Part shown: one piece after another, positions 25,840 to 37,162 of the stretch | How positions within the stretch are numbered: the stretch's first letter is position 1 | Layout of the letters: the number at the start of each line of letters is the position of its first letter | NCBI RefSeq assembly: GCF_002019855.1 | Contig: NZ_CM007717.1 | Coordinates: forward strand, 8,131,750-8,195,749 | Direction: 5' to 3' | Source: Streptomyces antibioticus | Lineage (GTDB): Bacteria; Actinomycetota; Actinomycetes; Streptomycetales; Streptomycetaceae | DNA: 64,000 nt | Notes under the pieces: model-generated | What the model was told of the DNA's origin: nothing | Databases searched by the model: none | The model's input: the letters and a program-made list of their open reading frames with translations, nothing else | Made by a program: the position numbers and the translations under genes

Positions 25840-27135
25840 ATGAGCCGCCCCCTCCCGATACGCCACCTCGCCACCATCGCGTGCGCAGCCGTCACCGCCC
25901 TCGGCCTCACCGGTCAGGCCATGGCGGCACCCTCCACCACGGACCGCGCCACCGACCGCCGCGCGCTGTCCCACGACACCCGCTTCTACGTCGATCCGGT
26001 CAGCAAGGCCGCCAAGCAGGCCGTCACCGATCTGCGCGAAGGCCGGCTCGCCGACGCGCTGAACATGGCCAAACTCGCCTCCTGGCCCGAATCGTTCTGG
26101 CTGACCGAAGGCACCCCCGACGAGGTCCGGCGTCGCGTCCAGGGCATCATGAAGGCCGCGAAGGCCGCCCACGCGGTCCCCGTCCTGGTCCTCTACAACG
26201 TGCCCGGCCGGGACTGCAGCTTCTACTCCAGCGGAGGCGCGGCCGACGCCGCCGCCTACGACGCATGGGTGCAGGGCGTCGCCCAGGGCATCGGCAACGG
26301 CAAAGCCCTCACCGTCGTGGAGCCGGACGGACTCGCCCTGCTCCCCAAGGACTGCGGCGCGAACGCCGACCCCACCGGCACGCAGACCACGGAGCGGATC
26401 GCGAGCGTCAGGTCGGCGGTCGAAACCCTCGCTCGGCGGCCCGCGACCTCGGTGTACATCGACGCCGGCAGCAGCAACTGGCAGCCGGTCGGAACCATCG
26501 CCCAGCGGCTGCTCGACGCCGGACTCGACAAGGCCCAGGGCTTCGCCCTCAACGTCTCCAACTACCAGCCCACCGACCAGTTGAACCGCTACGGCACCTG
26601 GGTCTCCAAGTGCGTCCGCCACGCCACGGCGGACGGCTCCGGCTCCACCGCGGACCGCACGGCCGAATGCGCCAACCAGTACTACTCGTCCGCCGCCCCC
26701 AACGACGGCCAACCCGGCAACGCGGTCTCCTTCGAGGACACCTCCACCTGGCGCTGGACCGACGCCTGGTACGACGAGAACGTCGGCACACCGCCCGCCG
26801 ATGAACTCAGCCACTACGTCCTGGACACCAGCCGCAACGGCCTCGGCGCCTGGACCTCGCCGCCGGGCAAGTACACCGACCCCGAGCACTGGTGCAACGC
26901 CCCGGGACGCGGCGTCGGCCCCCGCCCCACCGCCGACACCGGGCAGCCACTGGCGGACGCCTACCTCTACGTGAAGATCATCGGCGAGTCCGACGGCACC
27001 TGCCACCGCGGCACGCCCGGACCCGGCGACCCCGAGTACGGCGGCGTCGAGGACCCGCCGGCCGGCGCGTGGTGGCCCGACTTCGCCCACACCCTGGCCC
27101 GCAACGCGAAGCCGAAGCTCACCTTCAACTGGTAG
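25840..27135 (+). CDS. Secreted GH6 cellulase (endoglucanase or cellobiohydrolase)
   Basis: 431 aa. A signal peptide of about 30 residues (cleavage near GQAMA-AP) leads into one GH6 catalytic domain. GH6 signature 1 is VLVLYNVPGRDCSF with Asp125; signature 2 is LTVVEPDGLA with the proton donor Asp163. The aromatic substrate-site residues (GSSNWQ, NVSNYQPT) and the conserved C-terminal WCNAPGRG ... YVKIIGESDG are present. It lacks any carbohydrate-binding module, unusual for a streptomycete cellulase but seen in small GH6 endoglucanases. AAGGAGAG precedes the ATG. It would release cello-oligosaccharides outside the cell for the importer encoded 8-12 kb away. Confidence 0.93.
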   Translation: MSRPLPIRHLATIACAAVTALGLTGQAMAAPSTTDRATDRRALSHDTRFYVDPVSKAAKQAVTDLREGRLADALNMAKLASWPESFWLTEGTPDEVRRRVQGIMKAAKAAHAVPVLVLYNVPGRDCSFYSSGGAADAAAYDAWVQGVAQGIGNGKALTVVEPDGLALLPKDCGANADPTGTQTTERIASVRSAVETLARRPATSVYIDAGSSNWQPVGTIAQRLLDAGLDKAQGFALNVSNYQPTDQLNRYGTWVSKCVRHATADGSGSTADRTAECANQYYSSAAPNDGQPGNAVSFEDTSTWRWTDAWYDENVGTPPADELSHYVLDTSRNGLGAWTSPPGKYTDPEHWCNAPGRGVGPRPTADTGQPLADAYLYVKIIGESDGTCHRGTPGPGDPEYGGVEDPPAGAWWPDFAHTLARNAKPKLTFNW

Positions 27136-27211
27136 CAGAGGCGGCTGCCGGCAGATCCAGCCGGCGGCAGACCTACGGCGTACGAGCCGTAGCCCGACAC
27201 GGCCCCAGGCC

Positions 27212-27256
27212 CAGGCCCGGACCCGGACCGCCGCGAGCGGCAGCGGTCCGGGCCTG
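27212..27256 (+). terminator. Hairpin terminator of the cellulase gene
   Basis: 12-bp perfect arms (caggcccggacc / ggtccgggcctg) around a 21-base GC-rich loop that can itself pair, 76 bases after the stop codon. Confidence 0.75.
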
Positions 27257-27313
27257 AGGCCGTTCCGAGACGAGTTCCCCTGGTCACAGGCACGAACACC
27301 GGGCGTATGGGTT

Positions 27314-27352
27314 CCGTCAAGATCCCCCGCACTCCCGTAAGAGTGCCGTCAA
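27314..27352 (+). promoter_or_regulatory. Repeated CCGTCAA elements upstream of kdp
   Basis: ccgtcaa occurs at 27314-27320 and 27346-27352, 32 bp apart (three helical turns), flanking a small inverted repeat cactc-ccgtaa-gagtg (27330-27345). It is 78 bases or more upstream of the first kdp reading frame and is a candidate KdpE binding region. No clear -10/-35 was seen. Confidence 0.35.
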
Positions 27353-27429
27353 CGGGCGTCCCGAACCGGCCACGGCCGAGTTTTCATCTACTCGTCCGTT
27401 CCAACCGCCCCTGACTCCAGGAGTTCGCG

Positions 27430-27513
27430 ATGGCCGATCCGGCCTTCGTCGTCACCGTGCTCGCGGGTTTCGCGCTGGTGGCCCTCATCGCCAAGGGGGT
27501 GACGAAGCCGTGA
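27430..27513 (+). CDS. 27-residue membrane peptide leading the kdp operon
   Basis: A short frame starts at ATG 27430 after CAGGAG, reads MADPAFVVTVLAGFALVALI and ends AKGVTKP, stopping with TGA at 27511-27513. It is one transmembrane helix with a basic cytoplasmic end. The stop overlaps the GTG start of kdpF (GTGA, 4 bases), so the two are translationally coupled. All third positions fit the host's GC bias, supporting real coding. It resembles KdpF in size and type but not in sequence; it might be a second accessory subunit or simply a leader for translation. Confidence 0.7.
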   Translation: MADPAFVVTVLAGFALVALIAKGVTKP

Positions 27514-27599
27514 CCGCCGAGAACGTCGTCGGCCTGGTCGTGGCCGTCGCCCTGCTGGGCTATCTCGTCCTCGCCCTGATCTTCCCGGAGAGGTTCTGA
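27510..27599 (+). CDS. kdpF: KdpF, small stabilising subunit of the K+ ATPase
   Basis: 29 aa from GTG 27510: it begins VTAENVVGLVVAVALLGYLV and ends LALIFPERF, one membrane helix with the typical KdpF ending (Y-LV-AL--PE-F). KdpF stabilises the KdpABC complex in the membrane. It overlaps the upstream small frame by 4 bases, and its stop is 8 bases before kdpA. Confidence 0.88.
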   Translation: MTAENVVGLVVAVALLGYLVLALIFPERF

Positions 27600-27607
27600 G
27601 AGACGCC

Positions 27608-29269
27608 ATGGGCCCCATAACCGCCGGCGTGCTCCAGCTCGTCGCGCTGACGGGCGCGCTGGCGCTCGTCCACATCCCCCTCGGCAATCACATGGCCAGG
27701 GTCTACTCCTCCCGGCGCCACCTGCGCATCGAGAAGTGGATCTACCAGGGCATCGGTGCCGACCCCGACACCGAGATGACCTGGACCGCGTATCTGCGCG
27801 GAGTCCTCGCCTTCTCCGCCGTCGGCGTGCTCTTCCTCTACGGCCTCCAGCGCCTCCAGGGCGTTCTGCCCGGCTCGCTCGGCTTCGACGCGATCGATCC
27901 GGACCAGGCGTTCAACACGGCCGTGTCGTTCGTGACCAACACCAACTGGCAGTCGTACTACGGCGAGCAGGCCATGGGCCACGTCGTGCAGACCGCCGGG
28001 CTCGCCGTGCAGAACTTCGTCTCCGCGGCCGTCGGCATGGCCGTCGCCGTGGCGCTGGTGCGCGGCTTCGCACGGTCCCGTACCGGTGAGCTGGGGAACT
28101 TCTGGTCCGACCTGGTGCGCGGTGTCGTACGCGTGCTGCTGCCGCTGGCGTTCGTCGCCGCGGTCGTGCTGGTCGCCTGCGGGGTGATCCAGAACTTCTC
28201 CGGCATCCACGAGGTCGGCCAGTTCATGGGCGGCTCGCAGCAGTGGAACGGCGGGGCGGTCGCCTCCCAGGAGGCCATCAAGGAGCTGGGCACCAACGGC
28301 GGCGGGTACTTCAACGCCAACTCCGCGCACCCCTTCGAGAACCCCACCCCGTTCTCCAACCTCTTCGAGATCTTTCTGATCCTCGTCGTGCCGTTCTCGC
28401 TGCCCCGCGCCTTCGGTGTCATGGTCGGTTCGGTGCGGCAGGGCTACGCGATCCTCGCCGCGATGGGCACGATCTGGCTCGGCTTCGTCGCGCTGATGAT
28501 GTGGACCGAGTTCGCCCACCACGGCCCGGCCTTCGACCTGGCCGGCGGGGCGATGGAGGGGAAGGAGGCCAGGTTCGGCATCGGCGGCTCGTCGATCTTC
28601 GCCGTGTCGACGACCCTCACCTCCACCGGCGCGGTGGACTCCTTCCACTCCTCCTTCACCGGCCTCGGCGGCGGCCTCACCCTGCTCGGCATGATGCTGG
28701 GCGAGATCGCGCCCGGCGGCGTGGGCTCCGGCCTCTACGGCATGCTGATCATGGCCGTCATCGCCGTGTTCATCGCCGGACTGATGGTCGGCCGCACCCC
28801 CGAGTACCTGGGCAAGAAGATCGGCACCCGCGAGATCAAACTGGCCGCCCTCTACATCCTCGTCACGCCGGCGCTCGCGCTGGTCCTCACGGCCTTCGCG
28901 ATGGCCCTGCCGACCCCGCCGCACTCCATGACCAACAGCGGGGCGCACGGGTTCTCGGAGATCCTCTACGCCTATACGTCCGCCGCGAATAACAACGGCT
29001 CGGCCTTCGCCGGTCTGAACGCCGACACCCAGTGGTTCAACAGCACCCTGGGTCTGGCCATGCTGTTCGGCCGTTTCGTGCCGATGGTGTTCGTGCTGGC
29101 GCTCGCCGGCTCGCTGGCCCGGCAGACGCCCGTCCCGGCCACCGCGGGCACCCTGCGCACCGAGAAACCGCTGTTCACCGGGCTGCTGGTGGGCGCGATC
29201 CTCATCATCACCGGTCTCACGTACTTCCCCGCCCTCGCACTGGGCCCGCTCGCCGAGGGGCTGGCGTGA
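27608..29269 (+). CDS. kdpA: KdpA, K+-binding subunit
   Basis: 553 aa, the standard length, with about ten membrane helices. The selectivity-filter-like pore loops are recognisable: FVTNTNWQSYYGEQAMGH, GTNGGGYFNANSAHPFENPT (second filter, GGGYF) and TSAANNNGSAFAGLNAD (GSAF). It binds and conducts K+ into the KdpFABC complex. Its TGA stop overlaps a possible GTG start of kdpB. Confidence 0.96.
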   Translation: MGPITAGVLQLVALTGALALVHIPLGNHMARVYSSRRHLRIEKWIYQGIGADPDTEMTWTAYLRGVLAFSAVGVLFLYGLQRLQGVLPGSLGFDAIDPDQAFNTAVSFVTNTNWQSYYGEQAMGHVVQTAGLAVQNFVSAAVGMAVAVALVRGFARSRTGELGNFWSDLVRGVVRVLLPLAFVAAVVLVACGVIQNFSGIHEVGQFMGGSQQWNGGAVASQEAIKELGTNGGGYFNANSAHPFENPTPFSNLFEIFLILVVPFSLPRAFGVMVGSVRQGYAILAAMGTIWLGFVALMMWTEFAHHGPAFDLAGGAMEGKEARFGIGGSSIFAVSTTLTSTGAVDSFHSSFTGLGGGLTLLGMMLGEIAPGGVGSGLYGMLIMAVIAVFIAGLMVGRTPEYLGKKIGTREIKLAALYILVTPALALVLTAFAMALPTPPHSMTNSGAHGFSEILYAYTSAANNNGSAFAGLNADTQWFNSTLGLAMLFGRFVPMVFVLALAGSLARQTPVPATAGTLRTEKPLFTGLLVGAILIITGLTYFPALALGPLAEGLA

Positions 29270-29310
29270 CGACCACCCCCGCCGAAACCCATGAGAAGCC
29301 AGAGGACTCC

Positions 29311-31434
<2,124 letters not shown>

Positions 31435-31439
31435 TCGCC

Positions 31440-32108
31440 ATGAACAACTCGGTATCGAACACCGCCCGGTTGCTCGGGGCGGGCCTGCGCGCCCTCCTCG
31501 TGCTGACCCTGGTGACCGGCGTCCTCTACCCGCTCGCCGTCACCGGCATCGCCCAGGGCCTGTTCGGCGACAAGGCGAACGGCTCGGAGATCACCTCCGG
31601 AGGCCGGGTCGTCGGCTCCGCCCTGATCGGCCAGGCGTACCACCTGCCGCTGAAGGAGGGGGAGGAGACCCCGGCCGCCGACCTGCGGTGGTTCCAGGGC
31701 CGTCCGCAGAACGGCCTCGGCACCAACAGCGTCAACACGCAGTACTCGATCATCCTGTCCGGTGCGACCAACCGGTCCGGCGACAACGCGGAGCTGATCC
31801 GCTGGGTGAAGGACGCCAAAGCCGCCGTCGTCCGGGACAACTCCGTGCCCGGCCACCCCGTGAAGCCGTCGGACGTCCCCGCCGACGCGGTCACCTCCTC
31901 CGGCTCGGGCCTCGACCCCGACATCTCACCGTCGTACGCCGAACTCCAGGTCCACCGGGTGGCCCAGCTCAACGGGCTGCCCGTCGCCGAGGTGCGGCGG
32001 CTCGTGGCGGAGCACACCGAGGGCCGTACGCTCGGCTTCATCGGTGAGCCGCGGGTGAACGTGCTGCGGCTCAACATCGCCCTGAGGGAACTCGTGGCGC
32101 GAAGCTGA
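31440..32108 (+). CDS. kdpC: KdpC, chaperone-like subunit
   Basis: 222 aa with one N-terminal membrane helix (RALLVLTLVTGVLYPLAVTGI) and an extracytoplasmic domain ending in the conserved SYAELQVHRVAQLNGLPVAEV and LNIALREL. KdpC increases the ATP affinity of KdpB. It starts 6 bases after the kdpB stop. Confidence 0.95.
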   Translation: MNNSVSNTARLLGAGLRALLVLTLVTGVLYPLAVTGIAQGLFGDKANGSEITSGGRVVGSALIGQAYHLPLKEGEETPAADLRWFQGRPQNGLGTNSVNTQYSIILSGATNRSGDNAELIRWVKDAKAAVVRDNSVPGHPVKPSDVPADAVTSSGSGLDPDISPSYAELQVHRVAQLNGLPVAEVRRLVAEHTEGRTLGFIGEPRVNVLRLNIALRELVARS

Positions 32109-32154
32109 CGGCGTCCCGCTCGGGCCCGGCGTACGACAGGAGAGGCACACACCC

Positions 32155-32838
32155 ATGACCCGGGTGCTCGTGGTGGAGGACAACCCGCAGCTCGTGCGGG
32201 CCCTGGTGATCAACTTGCAGGCGCGCCACTACGGCGTGGACGCCGCCCCCGACGGGGCCACGGCCCTGCGGCTGGCCGCCGCCCGCCAGCCCGACGTGGT
32301 CCTGCTGGACCTCGGCCTGCCCGACATGGACGGCGTCGAGGTCATCAGGGCCCTGCGCGGCTGGACCCGGGCGCCGATCCTGGTGCTGTCCGCCCGGCAG
32401 TCGTCCAGCGAGAAGGTGTCCGCGCTCGACGCCGGCGCGGACGACTACATCACCAAGCCGTTCAGCATGGACGAACTGCTCGCCCGGCTGCGCGCCGCCG
32501 TCCGGCGCACCGAGGACGTCCCGGTCGCCCCCGAGACCTCGCTGGTCGAGACCGACGGCTTCACCATCGACCTGCTGGCCAAGAAGGTCGTCCGGGGCGG
32601 ACAGGACGTACGGCTCACCCCGACCGAGTGGCATCTGCTGGAGATCCTGGTCACCCATCCGGGACAGCTCGTCACGCAGAAGCACCTCCTCCAGGAGGTC
32701 TGGGGCATCTCGCAGCGCAACAAGAGCAACTACCTGCGCGTCTACATGGCCCAACTGCGCCGCAAACTGGAGAACGACCCCTCCCACCCCCGCTATCTGA
32801 TCACCGAGCCGGGCATGGGTTACCGCTTCGAAGCGTGA
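32155..32838 (+). CDS. kdpE: KdpE, response regulator of the kdp operon
   Basis: 227 aa. Receiver domain with acidic pocket E8/D9, phosphorylated Asp52 (DVVLLDLGLPDMDG), Thr/Ser switch (LVLSARQ) and Lys in DDYITKPF. The C-terminal OmpR/PhoB winged helix covers about residues 130-227 (LTPTEWHLLEILVTHPGQLV, YLRVYMAQLRRKLE). It activates kdpFABC under K+ limitation or osmotic stress when phosphorylated by KdpD. It lies 46 bases after kdpC and before kdpD. Confidence 0.95.
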   Translation: MTRVLVVEDNPQLVRALVINLQARHYGVDAAPDGATALRLAAARQPDVVLLDLGLPDMDGVEVIRALRGWTRAPILVLSARQSSSEKVSALDAGADDYITKPFSMDELLARLRAAVRRTEDVPVAPETSLVETDGFTIDLLAKKVVRGGQDVRLTPTEWHLLEILVTHPGQLVTQKHLLQEVWGISQRNKSNYLRVYMAQLRRKLENDPSHPRYLITEPGMGYRFEA

Positions 32839-32907
32839 CCCTGCGACCTCTGGCCTTCTACGACCGGCCTGCGAAGCCCCACCCCCTATGCCCCACCGAG
32901 GAACGAC

Positions 32908-35427
32908 ATGGCACGCGGCAAGCTCCGGATCTACCTCGGCGCGGCACCGGGCGTCGGCAAGACCTACGCGATGCTCTCGGAGGCGCACCGCCGGGCCGAG
33001 CGCGGCACCGACTGCGTCGTCGCCTTCGTGGAACACCACGACCGGCCGCGCACCGAGGTGATGCTGCACGGCCTCGAACAGGTCCCGCGCCGTGAACTCG
33101 CCTACCGGGGCGCGCCCTTCACCGAGATGGACGTGGACGCCGTCCTGCGGCGCGCCCCCGCCGTCGCCCTCGTGGACGAGCTGGCCCACACCAACGTGCC
33201 CGGCTCGCGCAACGCCAAGCGCTGGCAGGACGTGGAGGAACTGCTCGCCGCGGGCATCGACGTCGTCTCCACCGTCAACATCCAGCACCTGGAGTCCCTC
33301 GGCGACGTGGTCGAGTCGATCACCGGGGTCCGGCAGCGCGAGACCGTCCCCGACGAGGTCGTACGGCGTGCCGACCAGATCGAGCTGGTCGACATGTCAC
33401 CGGAGGCGCTGCGCCGCCGTATGGCGCACGGCAACGTCTACCGCCCGGACAAGGTCGACGCGGCCCTCTCCCACTACTTCCGCCCCGGCAACCTCACCGC
33501 GCTGCGCGAACTGGCGCTGCTGTGGGTGGCCGACCGGGTGGACGAATACCTGAACGAGTACCGCAGCGCGCACCGGGTGTCGGCGATCTGGGGCTCGCGC
33601 GAGCGGATCGTCGTCGGCCTGACCGGCGGCCCCGAAGGACGCACGCTCGTACGGCGCGCCGCGCGGCTCGCCGAGAAGGGCGCGGGCGGCGAGGTGCTCG
33701 CCGTCTACATCTCCCGCAGCGACGGCCTCACCGCCGCCTCGCCCAAGGAACTGGCCGTCCAGCGCACGCTGGTCGAGGACCTCGGCGGCACCTTCCACCA
33801 CGTCGTCGGCGACGACATCCCCGCCGCCCTGCTCGACTTCGCGCGGGGCGTGAACGCCACACAGATCGTGCTCGGCGTCTCTCGCCGCCGGAGCTGGCAG
33901 TACGTCTTCGGCCCCGGCGTCGGCGCGACCGTGGCCCGCGACTCCGGACCCGACCTCGACGTCCACCTCATCACGCACGGCCAGGCGGGCAAGGGCCGCG
34001 GCCTGCCCGCGGCGCGCGGCGCCCGTCTCGGACGGTCCCGGGTCGTCGCCGGCTGGCTGGTCGGCGTCCTCGGCCCCCTCCTGTTCACCTGGCTGCTGAC
34101 GAGCGTCGTCCCGGACGTCGGCCTCGCCAACGACATGCTGCTGTTCCTGACGCTGACGGTCGCGGCGGCCCTGCTGGGCGGGCTGCTCCCGGCGCTGGCG
34201 TCCGCGGTGGTGGGGTCGCTGCTGCTCAACTGGTTCTTCAGCCCGCCCGCCCACACGCTGACCATCGCCGACCCGCAGAACATCGTCGCCATCGCGGTCT
34301 TCGTCGGGGTCGCCGTGGCCGTCGCGTCGGTCGTGGACCTGGCCGCCCGGCGCACCGACCAGGCGGCGCGGGCGCGCGCCGAGTCGGAGATCCTCTCCTT
34401 CCTCGCCGGCCATGTCCTGCGCGGCGAGACCAGCCTCGACGCCCTGCTGGAACGGGTCCGCGAGACCTTCGGCATGGAGTCGGTGGCGCTGCTGGAGCGC
34501 GAGAGCGACGTGGCGCCCTGGACCCGCGCGGGCAGCGTCGGCCCCCGCCCCTGCGCCGTGCCCGACGAGGCGGACGTCGACGTCCCGGTCGGCGACCGGA
34601 TGGCGCTGGCCCTGTCCGGCCGGGTGCTGCCGGCCGCGGACCGCCGGGTGCTGGCCGCCTTCGCCGCTCAGGCGGCGGTGGTCGTGGACCGCCGGCGCCT
34701 TCAGGAGGAAGCGGACCGTGCCGAGGAACTCGCCGAGGGCAACCGCATCCGCACCGCCCTGCTCGCCGCCGTCAGCCACGACCTGCGCACCCCGCTCGCC
34801 GGCATCAAGGCGGCGGTCACCTCCCTGCGCTCCGACGATGTCGAGTGGTCCGAGCAGGACCGGGCGGAACTCCTGGAGGCCATCGAGGACGGTGCCGACC
34901 GGCTCGACCACCTGGTGGGCAACCTGCTCGACATGTCCCGGCTCCAGACCGGCACGGTCACCCCGATCATCCGCGAGACCGACCTCGACGAGGTGATCCC
35001 GATGGCGCTGGGCGGCGTCCCCGAGGACAGCGTGGACCTGGACATCCCGGAGACCCTGCCCATGGTGGACGTCGACCGCGGCCTCCTGGAGCGCTCGGTC
35101 GCCAACGTCGTGGAGAACGCCGTGAAGTACAGCCCACCGGGGCAGCGCGTCCTGGTCTCCGCGAGCGCCGTCGCCGACCGTGTGGAGGTCCGCGTCGTGG
35201 ACCGCGGCCCCGGTGTCCCCGACGAGGCCAAGCCCCGCATCTTCGAACCCTTCCAACGCCACGGCGACGCCCCCCGCGGCAACGGCGTCGGCCTCGGCCT
35301 GGCGGTCGCCCTCGGCTTCGCGGAGGCGATCGGCGGCAGCCTGCATGCGGAGGACACGCCGGGTGGAGGGTTGACGATGGTGCTGGCGGTGCGGAGGGCG
35401 GCGGGGCGGGAGGGGGCTGTTCGCTAG
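32908..35427 (+). CDS. kdpD: KdpD, K+-sensing histidine kinase
   Basis: 839 aa, full length. N-terminal KdpD domain with Walker A GAAPGVGKT (residues 11-19) and FVEHHDRPRTE, universal-stress-like domain (about 230-360), four closely spaced membrane helices (about 377-475, LVGVLGPLLFTWLL onward), a GAF-like region, HisKA with His624 (AVSHDLRTPLAGIKA) and HATPase with NVVENAVKYSPPGQ, DRGPGVPDEAK and GVGLGLAVALG. It pairs with kdpE upstream. Confidence 0.96.
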   Translation: MARGKLRIYLGAAPGVGKTYAMLSEAHRRAERGTDCVVAFVEHHDRPRTEVMLHGLEQVPRRELAYRGAPFTEMDVDAVLRRAPAVALVDELAHTNVPGSRNAKRWQDVEELLAAGIDVVSTVNIQHLESLGDVVESITGVRQRETVPDEVVRRADQIELVDMSPEALRRRMAHGNVYRPDKVDAALSHYFRPGNLTALRELALLWVADRVDEYLNEYRSAHRVSAIWGSRERIVVGLTGGPEGRTLVRRAARLAEKGAGGEVLAVYISRSDGLTAASPKELAVQRTLVEDLGGTFHHVVGDDIPAALLDFARGVNATQIVLGVSRRRSWQYVFGPGVGATVARDSGPDLDVHLITHGQAGKGRGLPAARGARLGRSRVVAGWLVGVLGPLLFTWLLTSVVPDVGLANDMLLFLTLTVAAALLGGLLPALASAVVGSLLLNWFFSPPAHTLTIADPQNIVAIAVFVGVAVAVASVVDLAARRTDQAARARAESEILSFLAGHVLRGETSLDALLERVRETFGMESVALLERESDVAPWTRAGSVGPRPCAVPDEADVDVPVGDRMALALSGRVLPAADRRVLAAFAAQAAVVVDRRRLQEEADRAEELAEGNRIRTALLAAVSHDLRTPLAGIKAAVTSLRSDDVEWSEQDRAELLEAIEDGADRLDHLVGNLLDMSRLQTGTVTPIIRETDLDEVIPMALGGVPEDSVDLDIPETLPMVDVDRGLLERSVANVVENAVKYSPPGQRVLVSASAVADRVEVRVVDRGPGVPDEAKPRIFEPFQRHGDAPRGNGVGLGLAVALGFAEAIGGSLHAEDTPGGGLTMVLAVRRAAGREGAVR

Positions 35428-35459
35428 GGGGCTGTTCGGTAGGGGGAGGGCGGTCGCTG

Positions 35460-36425
35460 TCAGTCCTCGCCGCCGTCTTCGTTCTCGTTCTCGTCCTCGT
35501 CGTCGCCCTCGAAGAAGTCGCCCACCTCGTCGATGACTTCGGCCGCGACCATGCCGCCGACGACCCCGACGGCGAGCCCGGCCGCGCCGGCCGCGACGGC
35601 GGTGCCGATGCCGGGGCCGGAGCGGTGGCCGTGATCGTCGTGGTGGGAGTGGCTGCTGTGACGACCGTCGTAGTGCTCGACCAACTGACGGATCCAGCGG
35701 TCGACTTCGGTGTGCCAGTCGACCTGCTCGACACCCTGGTGGCCGACGGCGAAACGGCTCACGGCGTCGTGCCCGCCGCGCTTGTCGGCCTCCAGGACCA
35801 CCTCCACGCCTCCCGGACCCGCGAGGAAGGTCACCTCGATCTCGTTGACCTGGTGGGCGTATTGAGGCGCCGGGGTCAGCTCGATCTCCTGATAGAAGGG
35901 AAGTTGCTGCCCGGTACCGCCGATGCGCCCCAGTTCCAGGTCCGCGGACCTGAAGCCGAAGCCGAGCCGGCCGAGCGCCTCAAGTACCGCCTCCTGGACG
36001 GGCAGTGGCCGCACGGCGAGCCGGTCGAGGTCACCCTTGTCCTTGGCACCCGCGATCGCCAGCTCGGTGCGCACACCGAGTACGACGCCCAGGGCTTGCC
36101 CATGCAGCTCGGTGATCGGAGTCTCCCAGGGCACCGTCACGCTGAACGGCACGCTGTGCAGTTCACCGGCGTCGAGACGGAAGCCGCCCCCGACGGTGAA
36201 CCGTTCGAAGACGACCGCGCGCTCGGACTCCCCACCGTCGTGCTCGGCCTCGACACGGGCCACCAGCTCCAGGGTGATGTGCTCGACCGTGAAGTCGCTG
36301 TCACCGCCCTTGAGTTGAACCTGCCCGCCGAGTTGCCCGCCGGGCATGACCGCGCCCGGGTCGAGGACCGTGTCCACGGTGGGCCCACCCACACCGAGCG
36401 AGCCGAGCAGCCGCTTGAACACCAT
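35460..36425 (-). CDS. Sporulation-control protein Spo0M (SpoOM family)
   Basis: 321 aa from ATG 36425, preceded by GAAGGAGTG. It starts MVFKRLLGSLGVGGPTVDTV and contains the arrestin-like beta-sandwich typical of Spo0M: PGGQLGGQVQLKGGDSDFTVE, FERFTVGGGFRLDAGELHSV, VPWETPITE and RTELAIAGAKDKGDLD. The C-terminal 80 residues are a His-rich stretch (HSSHSHHDDHGH), a short hydrophobic Gly/Ala/Val segment and an acidic tail (EGDDEDENENEDGGED). In Bacillus, Spo0M affects sporulation and cytoskeleton; in Streptomyces the role is unclear. It is convergent with kdpD. Confidence 0.88.
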   Translation of the reverse strand: MVFKRLLGSLGVGGPTVDTVLDPGAVMPGGQLGGQVQLKGGDSDFTVEHITLELVARVEAEHDGGESERAVVFERFTVGGGFRLDAGELHSVPFSVTVPWETPITELHGQALGVVLGVRTELAIAGAKDKGDLDRLAVRPLPVQEAVLEALGRLGFGFRSADLELGRIGGTGQQLPFYQEIELTPAPQYAHQVNEIEVTFLAGPGGVEVVLEADKRGGHDAVSRFAVGHQGVEQVDWHTEVDRWIRQLVEHYDGRHSSHSHHDDHGHRSGPGIGTAVAAGAAGLAVGVVGGMVAAEVIDEVGDFFEGDDEDENENEDGGED

Positions 36426-36506
36426 CGTGGCGTTCACTCCTTCATGTGTACGTACGGTTCTTCGCCGGACGACACCGGGAACCATCCGGGCCGCCCACTC
36501 ACTTCA

Positions 36507-36522
36507 TCTACAAGCGTGTAGA
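36507..36522. promoter_or_regulatory. Palindrome upstream of spo0M-like gene
   Basis: tctacaagcgtgtaga, 6-bp arms around agcg, inside cttca...gaag, 82 bases upstream of the spo0M-like start. It is a possible regulator site or the -10 region of a promoter. Confidence 0.35.
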
Positions 36523-36582
36523 AGCATAGGCGGCGGGTGCCCCACTTGGCCGACATCCCGACAGAACGACTGAAAACCACCC

Positions 36583-37113
36583 ATGAGGACGACGCGTGCG
36601 GCTCTCCCGGCGATGAGGTGCGACCACATCACCGGCCTGCGCGACCTCGCCCGGCAGGCCCTCGACCGTGTCATGACCGAGCCGTCGGAGCTGCTGGAGC
36701 TGTGGTCCGAATCAGACGGCGTCCCCTGGCGTGCGGTCATCCGCCGCCTTCCCGACGGTGTCAGCTCGATGCACGAGCTTCCCGCTGACTGCACTTCGGC
36801 CCCGCTGGGCAGGCAATCCGATGTGCTCGTGACCGTCAAACAGGCCGTTCCCGAAGTCGACCTCTCGGACCCCACGTGGGGCGAACTGTCCGGCCTCACG
36901 TGGTCCATCGAGCTCAACATCGGCTCAGAAGACCCGGTGGACTCGATCATGCTTCACATTCGGGGCTCCGGCGACGACGCGCTGAGGCCCGTCTTCCGTC
37001 TGGGTGAGGCTCTGCGGTGCAAGGTTCTCGACCTCGCGGAAGGCGATCTGATTGCTCCTGGGCAAGCGTTGGGCTGGTGCGCCTTCCAACCGTTCCGTGA
37101 CCGTGTGGTCTGA
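36583..37113 (+). CDS. Hypothetical protein
   Basis: Up to 176 aa from ATG 36583; ATG 36613 (MRCDHITGLRDLARQAL) is an equally good start. It is soluble, with helical N-terminal half and LTWSIELNIGSEDPVDSIMLHIRGSGDDALRPVF towards the C-terminus. Base composition is slightly lower in GC than in neighbours. No family is recognised. It ends 12 bases before the palindromic operator of the TetR gene. Confidence 0.6.
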   Translation: MRTTRAALPAMRCDHITGLRDLARQALDRVMTEPSELLELWSESDGVPWRAVIRRLPDGVSSMHELPADCTSAPLGRQSDVLVTVKQAVPEVDLSDPTWGELSGLTWSIELNIGSEDPVDSIMLHIRGSGDDALRPVFRLGEALRCKVLDLAEGDLIAPGQALGWCAFQPFRDRVV

Positions 37114-37124
37114 TCCCGCCCTGG

Positions 37125-37144
37125 TAGGTAGACTGGTCTACCTA
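37125..37144. promoter_or_regulatory. TetR operator: perfect-armed 20-bp palindrome
   Basis: TAGGTAGACTGGTCTACCTA has 9-bp perfect arms around tg and ends 18 bases before the TetR ATG, so it overlaps the promoter/leader. This is a typical TetR autoregulation arrangement. Confidence 0.8.
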
Positions 37145-37162
37145 ATTAGTGGGAAGGGTGTC

